Numbered from the stretch's first letter, positions 7,764 through 16,112 are shown. The stretch: 64,000 nucleotides of DNA from 79-D21 sp964521575 (GCA_964521575.1 CAZFSR010000006.1:1-64000); one strand, 5' to 3'. Notes: generated from the sequence alone by a model not told the origin. Program-made: numbers and translations.

Positions 7764-8252
7764 TTGGTGATTTTTGCTGCTTCGGCCCTTACCTACCTGC
7801 TGCTGGTCTGGGCCGGCGGGTCCATCGAATGGCTGGAGGTCGTGATTGCAGTTGTCTTCGGCGGCCTGATCTCGATCATGGCCAAACGCTGGAACCCGGA
7901 TATCACCCTTCGTCATTCCTGGCTCAACCCGGTTCGGCTTGTCAAGTTCGCCGTCTACCTATTCGGGCCCTTTCTTGTGGCCTTGGTACAGGCAAACCTT
8001 GATGTTGCCATGAGGGTCATCACCGGGAGGATCAACCCAGGAATCGTCCGTATACCTACAGGGTTGGCAAGCGATGGGGCATTGACCCTGCTCGCGAATT
8101 CCATAACCCTGACCCCCGGGACCTTGACGGTCGACGCCAACGACGATTCCCGTGAACTTTACGTTCACTGGATAAACGTCACTACGGAGACGCCTGAGGC
8201 CTCGGACATCTGCGGGACCTTCCCGGAATGGGCGAGGAGGATTGCGGAATGA
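7764..8252 (+). CDS. mbhA: Hydrogenase/antiporter subunit MbhA (MrpE/MnhE-like)
   Basis: 162 residues. Two N-terminal hydrophobic helices are followed by the MnhE core (DVAMRVITGRINPGIVRIP, ANSITLTPGTLTVD, LYVHWINV), which is the hallmark of MrpE-type subunits of Na+/H+ antiporters. It is the first gene of the 14-gene membrane-bound hydrogenase operon. The TTG at 7764 follows GGGAGGTGAG; the GTG at 7767 is an alternative. The stop overlaps the next start (ATGA). No clear promoter could be fixed in the 94 bases upstream, though TATATT near 7737 is a candidate -10. Confidence 0.9.
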   Translation: MVIFAASALTYLLLVWAGGSIEWLEVVIAVVFGGLISIMAKRWNPDITLRHSWLNPVRLVKFAVYLFGPFLVALVQANLDVAMRVITGRINPGIVRIPTGLASDGALTLLANSITLTPGTLTVDANDDSRELYVHWINVTTETPEASDICGTFPEWARRIAE

Positions 8253-8512
8253 CAACCGAGGCGCTTTTTTCCTATGCGGCTGTCGTCCTGGGGCTAGCCG
8301 CTCTTGTCATGCTCGGCAGGCTAGTCGCAGGTCCCACCCTGGCTGATAGGGCCGTAGCCCTTGACGCGATGAACACGCTTGTGGTCGCGCTGATGATCAT
8401 CCTTTCCGTCATTTTCGATTCGGTCGTTATGGTCGATGTTGCGATCGTCTACGCCGGTCTTTCCTTCGTGGGGACGATGTTCATTGCCCGGTACCTGGAA
8501 GGGAGCATGTAG
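8249..8512 (+). CDS. mbhB: Hydrogenase/antiporter subunit MbhB (MrpF/MnhF-like)
   Basis: An 87-residue membrane protein with three hydrophobic helices and the MnhF motif GPTLADRAVALDAMN near residue 27, then an acidic helix (FDSVVMVDVAIVYAGL). GGCGAGGAGG precedes the ATG at 8249, which overlaps the upstream stop. Antiporter module. Confidence 0.9.
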   Translation: MTTEALFSYAAVVLGLAALVMLGRLVAGPTLADRAVALDAMNTLVVALMIILSVIFDSVVMVDVAIVYAGLSFVGTMFIARYLEGSM

Positions 8513-8513
8513 G

Positions 8514-8885
8514 ATGAACACCGCGATCGGTTTTCTCCTCGGGATCGGCCTCATTTTCAACGTCCTGGGAACGATTTCGCTTTACCGGTTCCCGGATGTT
8601 TACACCCGTCTTCACGGAACGACCAAGTGCACGACATTCGGGAGCCTCTTCACGTCTGCCGCTGTGATCGTCTATGGGCTGACGAGGTTTTTCGAGGGCT
8701 ATGAGGGACGTTTTGTAACCCTTTCTCTGCATGTTATGGTCGCAATCCTGGCGCTTCTGATCAGTAACGCAACCGGAGCCAATGCGATCGCCCGGGCGGC
8801 CCACAGAAGCGGAATCTTGCCCGTGAGAGCGGTCGTCGATCGTCTTGCGGAAGATGAAAAAAGCAGAGGGAGGCGAGTCAGTTGA
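8514..8885 (+). CDS. mbhC: Hydrogenase/antiporter subunit MbhC (MrpG/MnhG-like)
   Basis: 123 residues, three membrane helices, with the MnhG signature LYRFPDVYTRLHGTTKCTTFG near residue 23. It begins one base after the stop of the previous gene and ends in a basic cytoplasmic tail. Part of the ion-translocating arm. Confidence 0.9.
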   Translation: MNTAIGFLLGIGLIFNVLGTISLYRFPDVYTRLHGTTKCTTFGSLFTSAAVIVYGLTRFFEGYEGRFVTLSLHVMVAILALLISNATGANAIARAAHRSGILPVRAVVDRLAEDEKSRGRRVS

Positions 8886-9142
8886 TTGAAATCCTCCATT
8901 TGTCGATCCTCGTCACGATTGTCATAGCGGGTATTCTGACGATCTGGTTCCGGAATCTCCTATCTTCGGTCATTTCTCTTGCGGTCCTCAGCCTGTTCAT
9001 TTCGCTGGAGTTTTTCTACATGCAGGCCCCGGACGTCGCCATTGCCGAGGCTGGAATCGGTGCGGGGCTGAGCACGGCCATCTACATCATCGGCCTTAGG
9101 GCATGCGGAAAGAAGCAGTTCCGAAAGGAGGGCGAACGCTGA
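8882..9142 (+). CDS. mbhD: Hydrogenase subunit MbhD (DUF4040-like)
   Basis: 86 residues, about three hydrophobic helices. It has the motif FYMQAPDVAIAEAGIGAGLSTAIY, shared by MbhD and the MrpA/MrpB C-terminal region, with an intramembrane Asp/Glu pair likely in proton transfer. TTG start at 8882 overlaps the upstream stop by 4 bases. Confidence 0.85.
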   Translation: MIEILHLSILVTIVIAGILTIWFRNLLSSVISLAVLSLFISLEFFYMQAPDVAIAEAGIGAGLSTAIYIIGLRACGKKQFRKEGER

Positions 9143-9414
9143 TGAAGGCACGGATACTCTTCCTTGTTTCCATCCTTCTTGTTGGCGGCCTCCTTTGGTC
9201 GGGCCTGCAGGCGGTTCACCCCTTCGGCGAACCGTACGGAACCCCGATGGACGATTACTTCATCGCCAACGCGCAGAGCGAGGCGGCTGCAAACAACGTC
9301 GTGACGTCTATCGTTTTCGATTACCGCGGTTTCGATACGTTGGGGGAAGGTGCGGTCCTCTTTACAGCGGTCATTTCCGTCGCGGCACTTTTCCGGAAAA
9401 GGGGGCATAACTGA
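9142..9414 (+). CDS. mbhE: Hydrogenase subunit MbhE
   Basis: 90 residues with one helix at each end and, in between, VHPFGEP and a conserved VTSIVFDYRGFDTLGE stretch, which characterises MbhE and the C-terminal domain of MrpA-type proteins. The ATG at 9142 follows AAAGGAGGGC and overlaps the previous stop by one base. An upstream in-frame start would overlap mbhD and is less likely. Confidence 0.85.
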   Translation: MKARILFLVSILLVGGLLWSGLQAVHPFGEPYGTPMDDYFIANAQSEAAANNVVTSIVFDYRGFDTLGEGAVLFTAVISVAALFRKRGHN

Positions 9415-9908
9415 TGAACCCGCTTTCCGTTGTCGCTCGTACAGTCTGTAACCTATTCGCATGGTTTTTGGCGGTCTTCGGTATTTATGTCATCGTCCAC
9501 GGCCACCTCACTCCCGGCGGCGGTTTCCAAGGAGGAGCGGTTGTCGCGACCTTTATGGCTTTTCTTCTGGTTGCTCACGGCGGCAGGAAAATGCAGTCAT
9601 GGGTCAGGAAGGAAATCTTCACTTTGATGGAGTGCCTTGGCCTGACAGTTTTCATTTCGGCGGGTCTGCTGGGAATGTCGAACACCTTTTTCTTCAACTT
9701 CTTGGCCAAAGCGGGGGGGCTTTTTGGAAGCGTTGTTCCCATCGGCCCAAACGCAGGAGCCCTGAACACGTCCGGGACGATCGCCCTGATGAACCTCTCG
9801 GTAGGACTCGAGGTCGTGGGTGGGCTTTCCATGATCCTGCTCTACATGTTTTCAGGGGTGCATCCGGAAGAACCCTTTGGAAGGGAGGAAGCCGGGCATG
9901 ACCGGTAA
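9414..9908 (+). CDS. mbhF: Hydrogenase/antiporter subunit MbhF (MrpB/MnhB-like)
   Basis: 164 residues, four membrane helices. The MnhB signature HGHLTPGGGFQGGAVVA lies near residue 29. The start codon shares its A with the preceding TGA. In Mrp antiporters this subunit is needed for Na+/H+ exchange. Confidence 0.92.
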   Translation: MNPLSVVARTVCNLFAWFLAVFGIYVIVHGHLTPGGGFQGGAVVATFMAFLLVAHGGRKMQSWVRKEIFTLMECLGLTVFISAGLLGMSNTFFFNFLAKAGGLFGSVVPIGPNAGALNTSGTIALMNLSVGLEVVGGLSMILLYMFSGVHPEEPFGREEAGHDR

Positions 9909-10248
9909 TTTCCCGTACCTTGTCGTTGGCATCTTGTTCGTCATGGGGTTTGTCGGGCTCATTTTCGAGAAAAACCTCGTGAAGATTGCCATATCCGTTT
10001 CCGTTGTCGAGGCTGCGACAAACCTTTTCATCATCACCCTAGGATACCGCTCGGGAGGAAGCATACCGGTCTGGACAATGGCCGGAGGTGGGGCATCGAG
10101 GATGGTTCTTCCCACCCCCCAGGCCCTCACCCTTACTGCGATCGTCATTGGTCTTGCGACCACAGCGCTTATGCTTTCTTTCGTGATGACGATCTACAGG
10201 CATTATGGTTCTCTCGACGTCCGGGACGTCAGGAGGTTACGCGGATGA
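9898..10248 (+). CDS. mbhG: Hydrogenase/antiporter subunit MbhG (MrpC/NuoK-like)
   Basis: 116 residues, three helices, homologous to NuoK. It has the membrane Glu in VSVVEAATNLFII and PTPQALTLTAIVIGLATTA, both typical of MrpC/NuoK. The ATG at 9898 lies inside the end of mbhF (11-base overlap). Confidence 0.92.
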   Translation: MTGNFPYLVVGILFVMGFVGLIFEKNLVKIAISVSVVEAATNLFIITLGYRSGGSIPVWTMAGGGASRMVLPTPQALTLTAIVIGLATTALMLSFVMTIYRHYGSLDVRDVRRLRG

Positions 10249-11825
10249 GTTGGCAAGTGCACCTTCCGGCGCTTTTGCTTGCTGTTCCACTTCTCGGTGC
10301 TTTCCTTGCCCCGCTGACGGTCATGGGAGGAAAAGGCCTGCGGAACGCGTGGTTCGTGTTCATCAGCGCAATCTTCACCCTGATTGCCTTCCTGCTGTGG
10401 GCGCGAGTTGGAGCTACGGGAACCGCGGTTTACGTCATGGGCGGGCAGGGGTGGAACCTGGCACTGCCCAGCGGCATGTCCATACCGGTCAGGATCCTGA
10501 TGGAGGTCGATGCCTTTTCCGCTTTCATGGTTCTGCTCAGTGCCGTAGCTGCCCTGGCTGGGGCGATTTTTTCAATCGCCTTCATGGACCGCTTCTCAGG
10601 GCTTGAAAAGTTCGTGGCTCTTTATTTCCTCATGGTCACAGGGATGTTCGGTATGGAAATCACCGGGGATTTTTTCAACTTCTTCGTGTTCCTGGAGATT
10701 TCATCCGTCGCTTCCTTCGGGCTTGTCGCTTTCTGGCGAGACAGGGGAGAAGCGCTCGAGGCCGCTTTCAAGTACATGCTGGTCTCGACCCTGGGTGCGC
10801 TGATGGTGCTTGTCGCGGTGGCCTTCCTTTATTCGAAGTACAACGTCGTGAATATGGCGGCGCTCGGTAAAGTGATTGAATGGGGCTTGGTTGAAAAGAC
10901 CGCCCTTGTGCTTTTCCTGACGGCCCTTGCCATGAAATGCGGAGCAGTTCCGATGCATATGTGGATGCCTGATGCCTATGCCGAAGCTCCAGCCGGCGTG
11001 ACCTGCGCGCTCATTGCGGTCAGCCAGGCCTCCCTGTACGGGCTTTTCAGGGTGACTTACACGATCTTCGGGGCATTCATGGGAAGCCCGGTCATTCCCT
11101 GGGTCATTATCGTTCTAGGGGTTCTCTCGATGTTCATCGGTGTTTCGATGGCGGTCATACAGAAGGAAGTTGGAAGACTGATCGCCTACCATTCGGTCTC
11201 CCAGGTCGGCTACATGCTGCTTGGTTTCGGAGTGGGACTGCTTGCCCTATCCGACGCGCGTGCCATGGCCGACTACGGCTTCACCGCTCTCAAGGGAGGG
11301 ATCTACCACATCGTGAACTACACGATGTACAAGGGATTGCTCTTCCTTTCGGCGGGGGCTCTTTATTACGCCACTGGTTGCCGTAACCTCAACGACATGG
11401 GCGGCCTTGGGAGGAAGATGCCGAAGACGATGGGGCTTTTCATGATCGCCGCTGCAGCCATTGCTGGACTGCCTCCCTTCAACGGGTTCGTGTCGAAGCT
11501 TTTCATTTATGAATCCAGTTTCGCCGTACATCCCATTCTCGCCGTATTTGCCATGGTGACATCTGTCCTGACCCTTGCGTCCTTCGTGAAAATCTTCCAG
11601 ACGGCTTTTCTCGGGCCAGAACTGAAGAAGTTTGCCAATATCAAGGAAGTCCCTGCATCGATGCTCGTTGGAATGTCGGTCTTGGGACTGGCGATTTTGG
11701 CCCTGTCACTTTTCCCGACCTGGTCAGTCAACCTCTTCGTTGAACCTGCCGCGAAGGCGCTCGTGGACCAGGCTTCCTATATCGGAGCCGTTTTTGCGGC
11801 TGCCGTAACGGGAGGTGGCCTCTAA
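10245..11825 (+). CDS. mbhH: Proton/sodium antiporter-like subunit MbhH (MrpD/NuoN-like)
   Basis: A 526-residue protein with about 14 membrane helices of the NuoL/M/N-MrpA/D family. Key features: MEVDAFSAFMVLL near residue 86, a Glu in the ITGDFFNFFVFLEISS helix, MKCGAVPMHMWMPDAYAEAPAGV near 226 (channel Lys and His residues), YHSVSQVGYMLLG near 308, and a second Lys in TALKGGIYHIVNYTMYKGLLF. It is the main ion-pumping subunit. It overlaps the preceding stop by 4 bases. Confidence 0.95.
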   Translation: MSWQVHLPALLLAVPLLGAFLAPLTVMGGKGLRNAWFVFISAIFTLIAFLLWARVGATGTAVYVMGGQGWNLALPSGMSIPVRILMEVDAFSAFMVLLSAVAALAGAIFSIAFMDRFSGLEKFVALYFLMVTGMFGMEITGDFFNFFVFLEISSVASFGLVAFWRDRGEALEAAFKYMLVSTLGALMVLVAVAFLYSKYNVVNMAALGKVIEWGLVEKTALVLFLTALAMKCGAVPMHMWMPDAYAEAPAGVTCALIAVSQASLYGLFRVTYTIFGAFMGSPVIPWVIIVLGVLSMFIGVSMAVIQKEVGRLIAYHSVSQVGYMLLGFGVGLLALSDARAMADYGFTALKGGIYHIVNYTMYKGLLFLSAGALYYATGCRNLNDMGGLGRKMPKTMGLFMIAAAAIAGLPPFNGFVSKLFIYESSFAVHPILAVFAMVTSVLTLASFVKIFQTAFLGPELKKFANIKEVPASMLVGMSVLGLAILALSLFPTWSVNLFVEPAAKALVDQASYIGAVFAAAVTGGGL

Positions 11826-12163
11826 TGTGGGATAAGGTTATTACCGGTTTCGGTTACTGGGACGTTTATGCCTGGCTTTCCTTTTTCCTTATCGCAGGGG
11901 GGATGGTTTATTTCCTCCGGTCCTTGGGAAGGAAGGATTACAAGCAGGGAACCGAGCAGGACGAAATTTTCTTCGGCAGCAACCCTGTTCCGGAAGATGG
12001 AGAAGCGCTCAAGGTGCCTGCAAGCTCGGCTTACTGGGGGTACACCCAGGCGCTGAAACCATTCTATGACGTCTTGGTCGGGTTCCATACAGGACTTGCG
12101 ACGGATTATGCGGGCTGGTACATCCTGGTCACTGCACTGGTCGCGCTGTTGATCCTGGTATAA
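11825..12163 (+). CDS. mbhI: Hydrogenase subunit MbhI
   Basis: 112 residues with one hydrophobic helix near each end and a polar middle. In Mbh complexes MbhI links the antiporter arm and the hydrogenase module; identification here rests mainly on position between mbhH and mbhJ and on size and topology. Start and upstream stop overlap as TAATG. Confidence 0.8.
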   Translation: MWDKVITGFGYWDVYAWLSFFLIAGGMVYFLRSLGRKDYKQGTEQDEIFFGSNPVPEDGEALKVPASSAYWGYTQALKPFYDVLVGFHTGLATDYAGWYILVTALVALLILV

Positions 12164-12171
12164 GGGGGACG

Positions 12172-12639
12172 ATGCAGATGAAAATGACCAGGGCATTGGA
12201 GATCCTGCCGAAATCCTTATGGGTTTTTCATTGCAACAGCGGTTCCTGCAACGGCTGCGACATCGAGATCGTTGCGACGATCACGCCGAGGTACGATATC
12301 GAACGCTTCGGAATGAAGTTGGTGGGAAGCCCGCGACACGCGGATGTCCTTCTCGTGACCGGGCCGGTCACGAAATATATGACCGGTAGGCTCCGCAGGA
12401 TCTATGAACAGGTTCCAGACCCAAAGGTTGTTATTGTTGTAGGCAACTGCGGGGCCTCGGGTGATGTCTTCTACAAGTCCTATAGCCTGGATGGTCCAGT
12501 CGATAACATTATTCCAGTGGATGTTTACGTCCACGGTTGTCCCCCAAGGCCAGAAGCGATCATCGAAGGGGCGGCAAAAGCGGTCCTCCTTCTTGAGAAA
12601 AAACGGGAAGAGCTATTGAAGGCAGGTGCTTCGCGATGA
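12172..12639 (+). CDS. mbhJ: [NiFe]-hydrogenase small subunit MbhJ (NuoB-like)
   Basis: 155 residues. It carries the single [4Fe-4S] cluster next to the active site: Cys26 and Cys29 (SCNGCD), Cys93 (VGNCGASGD) and Cys123 (HGCPPRP). No signal peptide, so the complex faces the cytoplasm, as in all group 4 hydrogenases. Good SD AAGGGGGAC before the ATG. It begins the hydrogenase half of the operon. Confidence 0.95.
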   Translation: MQMKMTRALEILPKSLWVFHCNSGSCNGCDIEIVATITPRYDIERFGMKLVGSPRHADVLLVTGPVTKYMTGRLRRIYEQVPDPKVVIVVGNCGASGDVFYKSYSLDGPVDNIIPVDVYVHGCPPRPEAIIEGAAKAVLLLEKKREELLKAGASR

Positions 12640-13184
12640 CATGCCGGCCAGAATACGTTAAGGAATGCAAGTGCCCCGATGAAGTGATGAACTGCATACG
12701 GGAAACCCTGGGCGAATCTCTCCTTGAAATGGAGTTGCGGGAAAGAATGGACGGGATGCCGAGGCGCGTTTTGTACCGTGACCTTTGGGTTCGGCTGGAA
12801 AGAGGCGGGTTTCTGCGTCTCGTGGATCGGCTAAGGGAAATCGATTTCCTCCATTTTCACGTCATGTCGGGAAACGATGACGGGGAAGTCGTCACTCTCA
12901 ACCTGCATTGCAGCCTCTTCAGGGAAGCGGGCCCAGGCAACAGGCTGGGAATTACGCTAAGCATACCGATCCCCAAGGCGGATCTATCCTTTCCGAGTCT
13001 CCATGACCGCATTCCCGGGACGGAATACAGCGAAAGGGAAATGCGCGAGATGTTCGGAATTCATTTTGAAGGCCTGCCCAACACGGACTTGCTCTTCCTT
13101 CCCGAAGACTGGGACGAGGAAATCAAGCCTTGGCGAAGGGATGAAACAGGGCCGGCTCCCGAAAACATTCGGGAGCTATCGTAG
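12636..13184 (+). CDS. mbhK: Hydrogenase subunit MbhK (NuoC-like)
   Basis: 182 residues, homologous to the 30-kDa subunit of complex I (NuoC). The typical stretch IPGTEYSEREMREMFGIHFEG lies near residues 126-146, followed by LLFLPEDW. It braces the large subunit. Overlaps the preceding stop by 4 bases and ends 12 bases before mbhL. Confidence 0.92.
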   Translation: MTCRPEYVKECKCPDEVMNCIRETLGESLLEMELRERMDGMPRRVLYRDLWVRLERGGFLRLVDRLREIDFLHFHVMSGNDDGEVVTLNLHCSLFREAGPGNRLGITLSIPIPKADLSFPSLHDRIPGTEYSEREMREMFGIHFEGLPNTDLLFLPEDWDEEIKPWRRDETGPAPENIRELS

Positions 13185-13196
13185 GAGGGTTGAAAA

Positions 13197-14435
13197 ATGG
13201 CTGCCGGATCCCATAAGACTTACCGGATCCCCATTGGTCCCGTACACGTCGGCTTGAAAGAACCGGTGACGACATGGCTGGATGTAGACGGTGAAAGAAT
13301 CGTAAGGGCCACCGTCAGGCCAGGCTCGATTCATAGGGGGATCGAGTGGATGGCCAGGGAAAGGAACCCGATCCAGGTCATCTACCTTGCAGAGCGCATC
13401 TGCGGAATCTGTTCCTTCACGCACATCGTCGCATTCCTGAGGGCGGTGGAGGACGCCGCGAAGATTGAAGTCCCGATTCGGGCACAGTATATCCGTTCCC
13501 TTGTTTTAGAGCTGGAAAGGGTACACTCGCATATCCTCTGGGCGGGAGTGGCCTGTTACACCTTTGGGTATGATTCCGCTTTCAACCTTGGAATGCTGCT
13601 CAGGGAAAAAGTCATGGATGTGCTGGAAGCCCTTACGGGTAACCGGGTCAACTACGGTGTCGGGACCGTAGGCGGGGTCAGGCGGGATTTGACACCCAAG
13701 ACTGCGAAGGCAGTCAGGGAAATGATCGATTTTTATCGCCGTGAATTTCAGGCTTTCCTCGACGTCGTGACAGAAGACCCGATCGCAAAGGCTCGGATGA
13801 GAAATGTGGGAATCCTGTCAACGGAAGATGCTGTTCGGTATTGCGCACTGGGGCCGACTGCCCGTGGAAGCGGCCTCCGGATTGACCTGCGTTACAGTTC
13901 GCCTTACGAGGCTTACGGAGACCTCGGGGTGACTCCGCTCGTTCCGCAGGATTACAACGGAGAGGTTTTCGGGGATGTCTATGACCGCTTTTTTGTCAGG
14001 GTCATGGAAGTCGTCCAGTCGCTTGATCTTTTGGAAAAGATCGTGGACGGCATACCCGAGGGCCCGATCACATGGGAACCCAAGCTTCCCAAGGTCCTAG
14101 CGGCCCTAAAAGCAGCCGACGGGGTGGGCTGGGGGATCATCGAGGGGCCCCGTGGCGATGACACTCACATCGTGAAGCTCACCAAGGGCGAAGAAAACGT
14201 GACCTGGTGGAAAGTGAGGGCCCCAACCTATTCGAACGCGGTTTCATGGCCCCTTATGTTTCAAAACCAGGAGATCGCGGATGCTCCCTTGATCATCAAC
14301 AGTATCGACCCTTGCATTTCCTGCATGGAAAGGATCCTTGTCGCGGATTCACGGACGGGACGCTCCGAAATCCTAACAAGGGCTAACCTGATGGAAAAAT
14401 GCCGCGACAAGACGAGGAGGCTGATGGGCGCATGA
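13197..14435 (+). CDS. mbhL: [NiFe]-hydrogenase large subunit MbhL (group 4)
   Basis: The catalytic subunit, 412 residues. Both nickel-iron binding pairs are intact: Cys69 and Cys72 in ERICGICSFTH, and Cys373 and Cys376 in DPCISCMER. This argues for true H2 chemistry rather than an Mbs/Mbx-type or complex I subunit that has lost the metal. The 33-residue tail after CISCMER would be removed by a maturation protease once the metal is in place, as known for HycE-like subunits. It pairs with MbhJ and takes electrons from ferredoxin via MbhN. hypA and hypB for Ni delivery lie at 36063-37068. Confidence 0.96.
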   Translation: MAAGSHKTYRIPIGPVHVGLKEPVTTWLDVDGERIVRATVRPGSIHRGIEWMARERNPIQVIYLAERICGICSFTHIVAFLRAVEDAAKIEVPIRAQYIRSLVLELERVHSHILWAGVACYTFGYDSAFNLGMLLREKVMDVLEALTGNRVNYGVGTVGGVRRDLTPKTAKAVREMIDFYRREFQAFLDVVTEDPIAKARMRNVGILSTEDAVRYCALGPTARGSGLRIDLRYSSPYEAYGDLGVTPLVPQDYNGEVFGDVYDRFFVRVMEVVQSLDLLEKIVDGIPEGPITWEPKLPKVLAALKAADGVGWGIIEGPRGDDTHIVKLTKGEENVTWWKVRAPTYSNAVSWPLMFQNQEIADAPLIINSIDPCISCMERILVADSRTGRSEILTRANLMEKCRDKTRRLMGA

Positions 14436-15424
14436 CCGAGTTCCTGATGAGACTCCTGGGCGGAACTGCACTTCTTTTCCTGGTCCTTCTCCTCGCCATC
14501 CTTTACGATGGCGTGGACAGGGTCGTTCATGCCCGGATGCAAAGACGCCTCGGGCCGCCTTTCCTTCAGCCTTTTTATGACCTAATGAAACTTTTCGTGA
14601 AGGAGAACATCATCCCTCGAAGAGCTGTCGCCTGGGTTTTCAACGGTGCTCCATGGCTTGCCGTCACAGCGGTCCTGATGGTTTTCCTTTATGTTCCGAT
14701 GGGATCCATGCCGGCAATACTAAGTACCGGGGGAGATGTCATCCTTATAGTCTACCTTTTTGCTCTTTCGGCGGTAGCAATGGTCGCAGGCGGTTTCGCA
14801 AGCGGTTCCCCTTATGCGAACATCGGGGCCCAGCGCGAGATGGTCCTGATGATGAGTTATGAAGTCCCGTTGGCAATCGTCGTCACGACTCTCGCCTATT
14901 TTGCCTACCGGAACGGGATTCCGGGTGAACCTTTCAGCCTCGCGACTTTTGTGGCCATGCCGCTATGGAATGTGGCGAACTGGATGGGGATCCTCGGCCT
15001 GGCTGCACTTTTCGTCTCCCTCATGGCGGTCGTTCCCGCGGAAGTCGGAAAAGTTCCGATGGACATTGCAGAAGCGAAGACCGAGATCCTGGAAGGTTTG
15101 ATCTGCGAATACTCGGGCAGGAACCTGGCGATGTTTAAATTGACTTTTGCCCTGAGAAACAGCGCGATGTGTGCAGTCGTCGTTTCCCTATTCTTTCCCT
15201 GGAATATCGGCAACCTTCTGGGCATAACGGGAGCGGGGCTCCTTCTTATGGACTTTCTTTTCTTCTGGCTGAAGGTCCTTCTGCTGCAGGTTTTTGGTGT
15301 AACAGTGATACGAACGGCTTTCGGTCGTTTCAAAATTTGGCAGGCTTCCCAGTTTTACTGGGTTCAGGTCGGCGGTCTTGCGCTGGCGGGGATGATTCTT
15401 CTTTCCCTCGACGTTCTGGTATAG
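14432..15424 (+). CDS. mbhM: Hydrogenase membrane anchor MbhM (NuoH-like)
   Basis: 330 residues, about eight helices. It has the NuoH-family features DRVVHARMQRRLGPPFLQP near residue 29, GAQREMVLMMSYEVPLA near 133, and KVPMDIAEAKTEILEG near 208 with the Glu/Lys residues thought to carry protons. It anchors the peripheral arm in the membrane. The ATG at 14432 overlaps the mbhL stop by 4 bases. Confidence 0.95.
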   Translation: MTEFLMRLLGGTALLFLVLLLAILYDGVDRVVHARMQRRLGPPFLQPFYDLMKLFVKENIIPRRAVAWVFNGAPWLAVTAVLMVFLYVPMGSMPAILSTGGDVILIVYLFALSAVAMVAGGFASGSPYANIGAQREMVLMMSYEVPLAIVVTTLAYFAYRNGIPGEPFSLATFVAMPLWNVANWMGILGLAALFVSLMAVVPAEVGKVPMDIAEAKTEILEGLICEYSGRNLAMFKLTFALRNSAMCAVVVSLFFPWNIGNLLGITGAGLLLMDFLFFWLKVLLLQVFGVTVIRTAFGRFKIWQASQFYWVQVGGLALAGMILLSLDVLV

Positions 15425-15436
15425 GGGGCGGAGATA

Positions 15437-16072
15437 ATGCTTAACCGGATGACGCTCCAGATATTCCGCCAATGGGCACAGAAGGTTTTCACGAATCCCT
15501 TCCCGGTTCCCCACATGCCGGACAGCTTGTCTGGCGCTCTCAAGGCTGCAGCGAAGGGCAAGGTGGCCATACAGCCCCCCGTCGACACGCCCGAACGATT
15601 CAGGGGAAGGATCGCTTACGAGAAGGGGAAATGCATCGGGTGCAAACTCTGCATGAAAGTTTGTCCCGCGAACGCAATCTCCTTTGTTACTGAAGAAAAG
15701 AAGGTTCAGTTCCACGTAGACCGTTGTTGTTTCTGCGAACAATGCACCGAGATTTGCCCGGTAAGTTGTATATGGATGACGGACGAATTCATGATCGCTT
15801 CCTACGAAAGAAAGGAGCAGGTCGTTTCGGATTCGGGCCCGAGACCGGCGGTCGTGAAGGAAGAGGGCGAAGAAGTTCCTGCTCCGGCAGGACAGAAGTA
15901 CGAAGTGGACGAAACGAAATGCATCGGCTGCACGAAATGCGCCCGTATTTGCCCGGTGAAGGCAATCACCGGTTCGGTCAAGCAGCCGCACGTTATCGAC
16001 AAGTCCCTCTGCGTAGGATGCGGGGCCTGTGCGGAAGGATGCCCGGTAAAAGCCATTCACCCATGTGACTAA
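15437..16072 (+). CDS. mbhN: Ferredoxin-like hydrogenase subunit MbhN with an extra C-terminal 2[4Fe-4S] domain
   Basis: 211 residues. The N-terminal half (to about 120) is the NuoI-like MbhN: CIGCKLCMKVCP at 66-77 and CFCEQCTEICP near 98-108. A polar linker rich in Glu, Lys and Pro (about 125-155) leads to a second complete two-cluster ferredoxin, CIGCTKCARICP at 162-173 and CVGCGACAEGCP at 192-203. Archaeal MbhN usually ends after the first two clusters, so the protein is roughly 70 residues longer. The extra domain probably serves as a built-in ferredoxin or docking site for electron donors. Last gene of the operon, followed by a strong terminator. Confidence 0.92.
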   Translation: MLNRMTLQIFRQWAQKVFTNPFPVPHMPDSLSGALKAAAKGKVAIQPPVDTPERFRGRIAYEKGKCIGCKLCMKVCPANAISFVTEEKKVQFHVDRCCFCEQCTEICPVSCIWMTDEFMIASYERKEQVVSDSGPRPAVVKEEGEEVPAPAGQKYEVDETKCIGCTKCARICPVKAITGSVKQPHVIDKSLCVGCGACAEGCPVKAIHPCD

Positions 16073-16082
16073 AATATTTAAG

Positions 16083-16112
16083 AAGAGGCGGGGGTGCACC
16101 CCGCCTCTTTTG
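16083..16112 (+). terminator. Terminator of the mbh operon
   Basis: The hairpin AAGAGGCGGGG-TGCA-CCCCGCCTCTT is followed by T residues, 10 bases after the mbhN stop. Confidence 0.85.

Noticed and set aside
7764..12163. A stand-alone Mrp Na+/H+ antiporter operon
   Set aside because: The genes run without break into the hydrogenase genes, lack a full MrpA, and contain MbhD/MbhE/MbhI-type pieces, so they form one Mbh unit.
13197..14435. Large subunit as an Mbs/Mbx-type or complex I protein without nickel
   Set aside because: Both CxxC pairs (69/72 and 373/376) and the cleavable tail are intact, which favours a true [NiFe] hydrogenase.
15188..16099. 303-codon minus-strand frame across mbhM and mbhN
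   Set aside because: Antisense to two conserved hydrogenase genes, without SD or recognisable domains.
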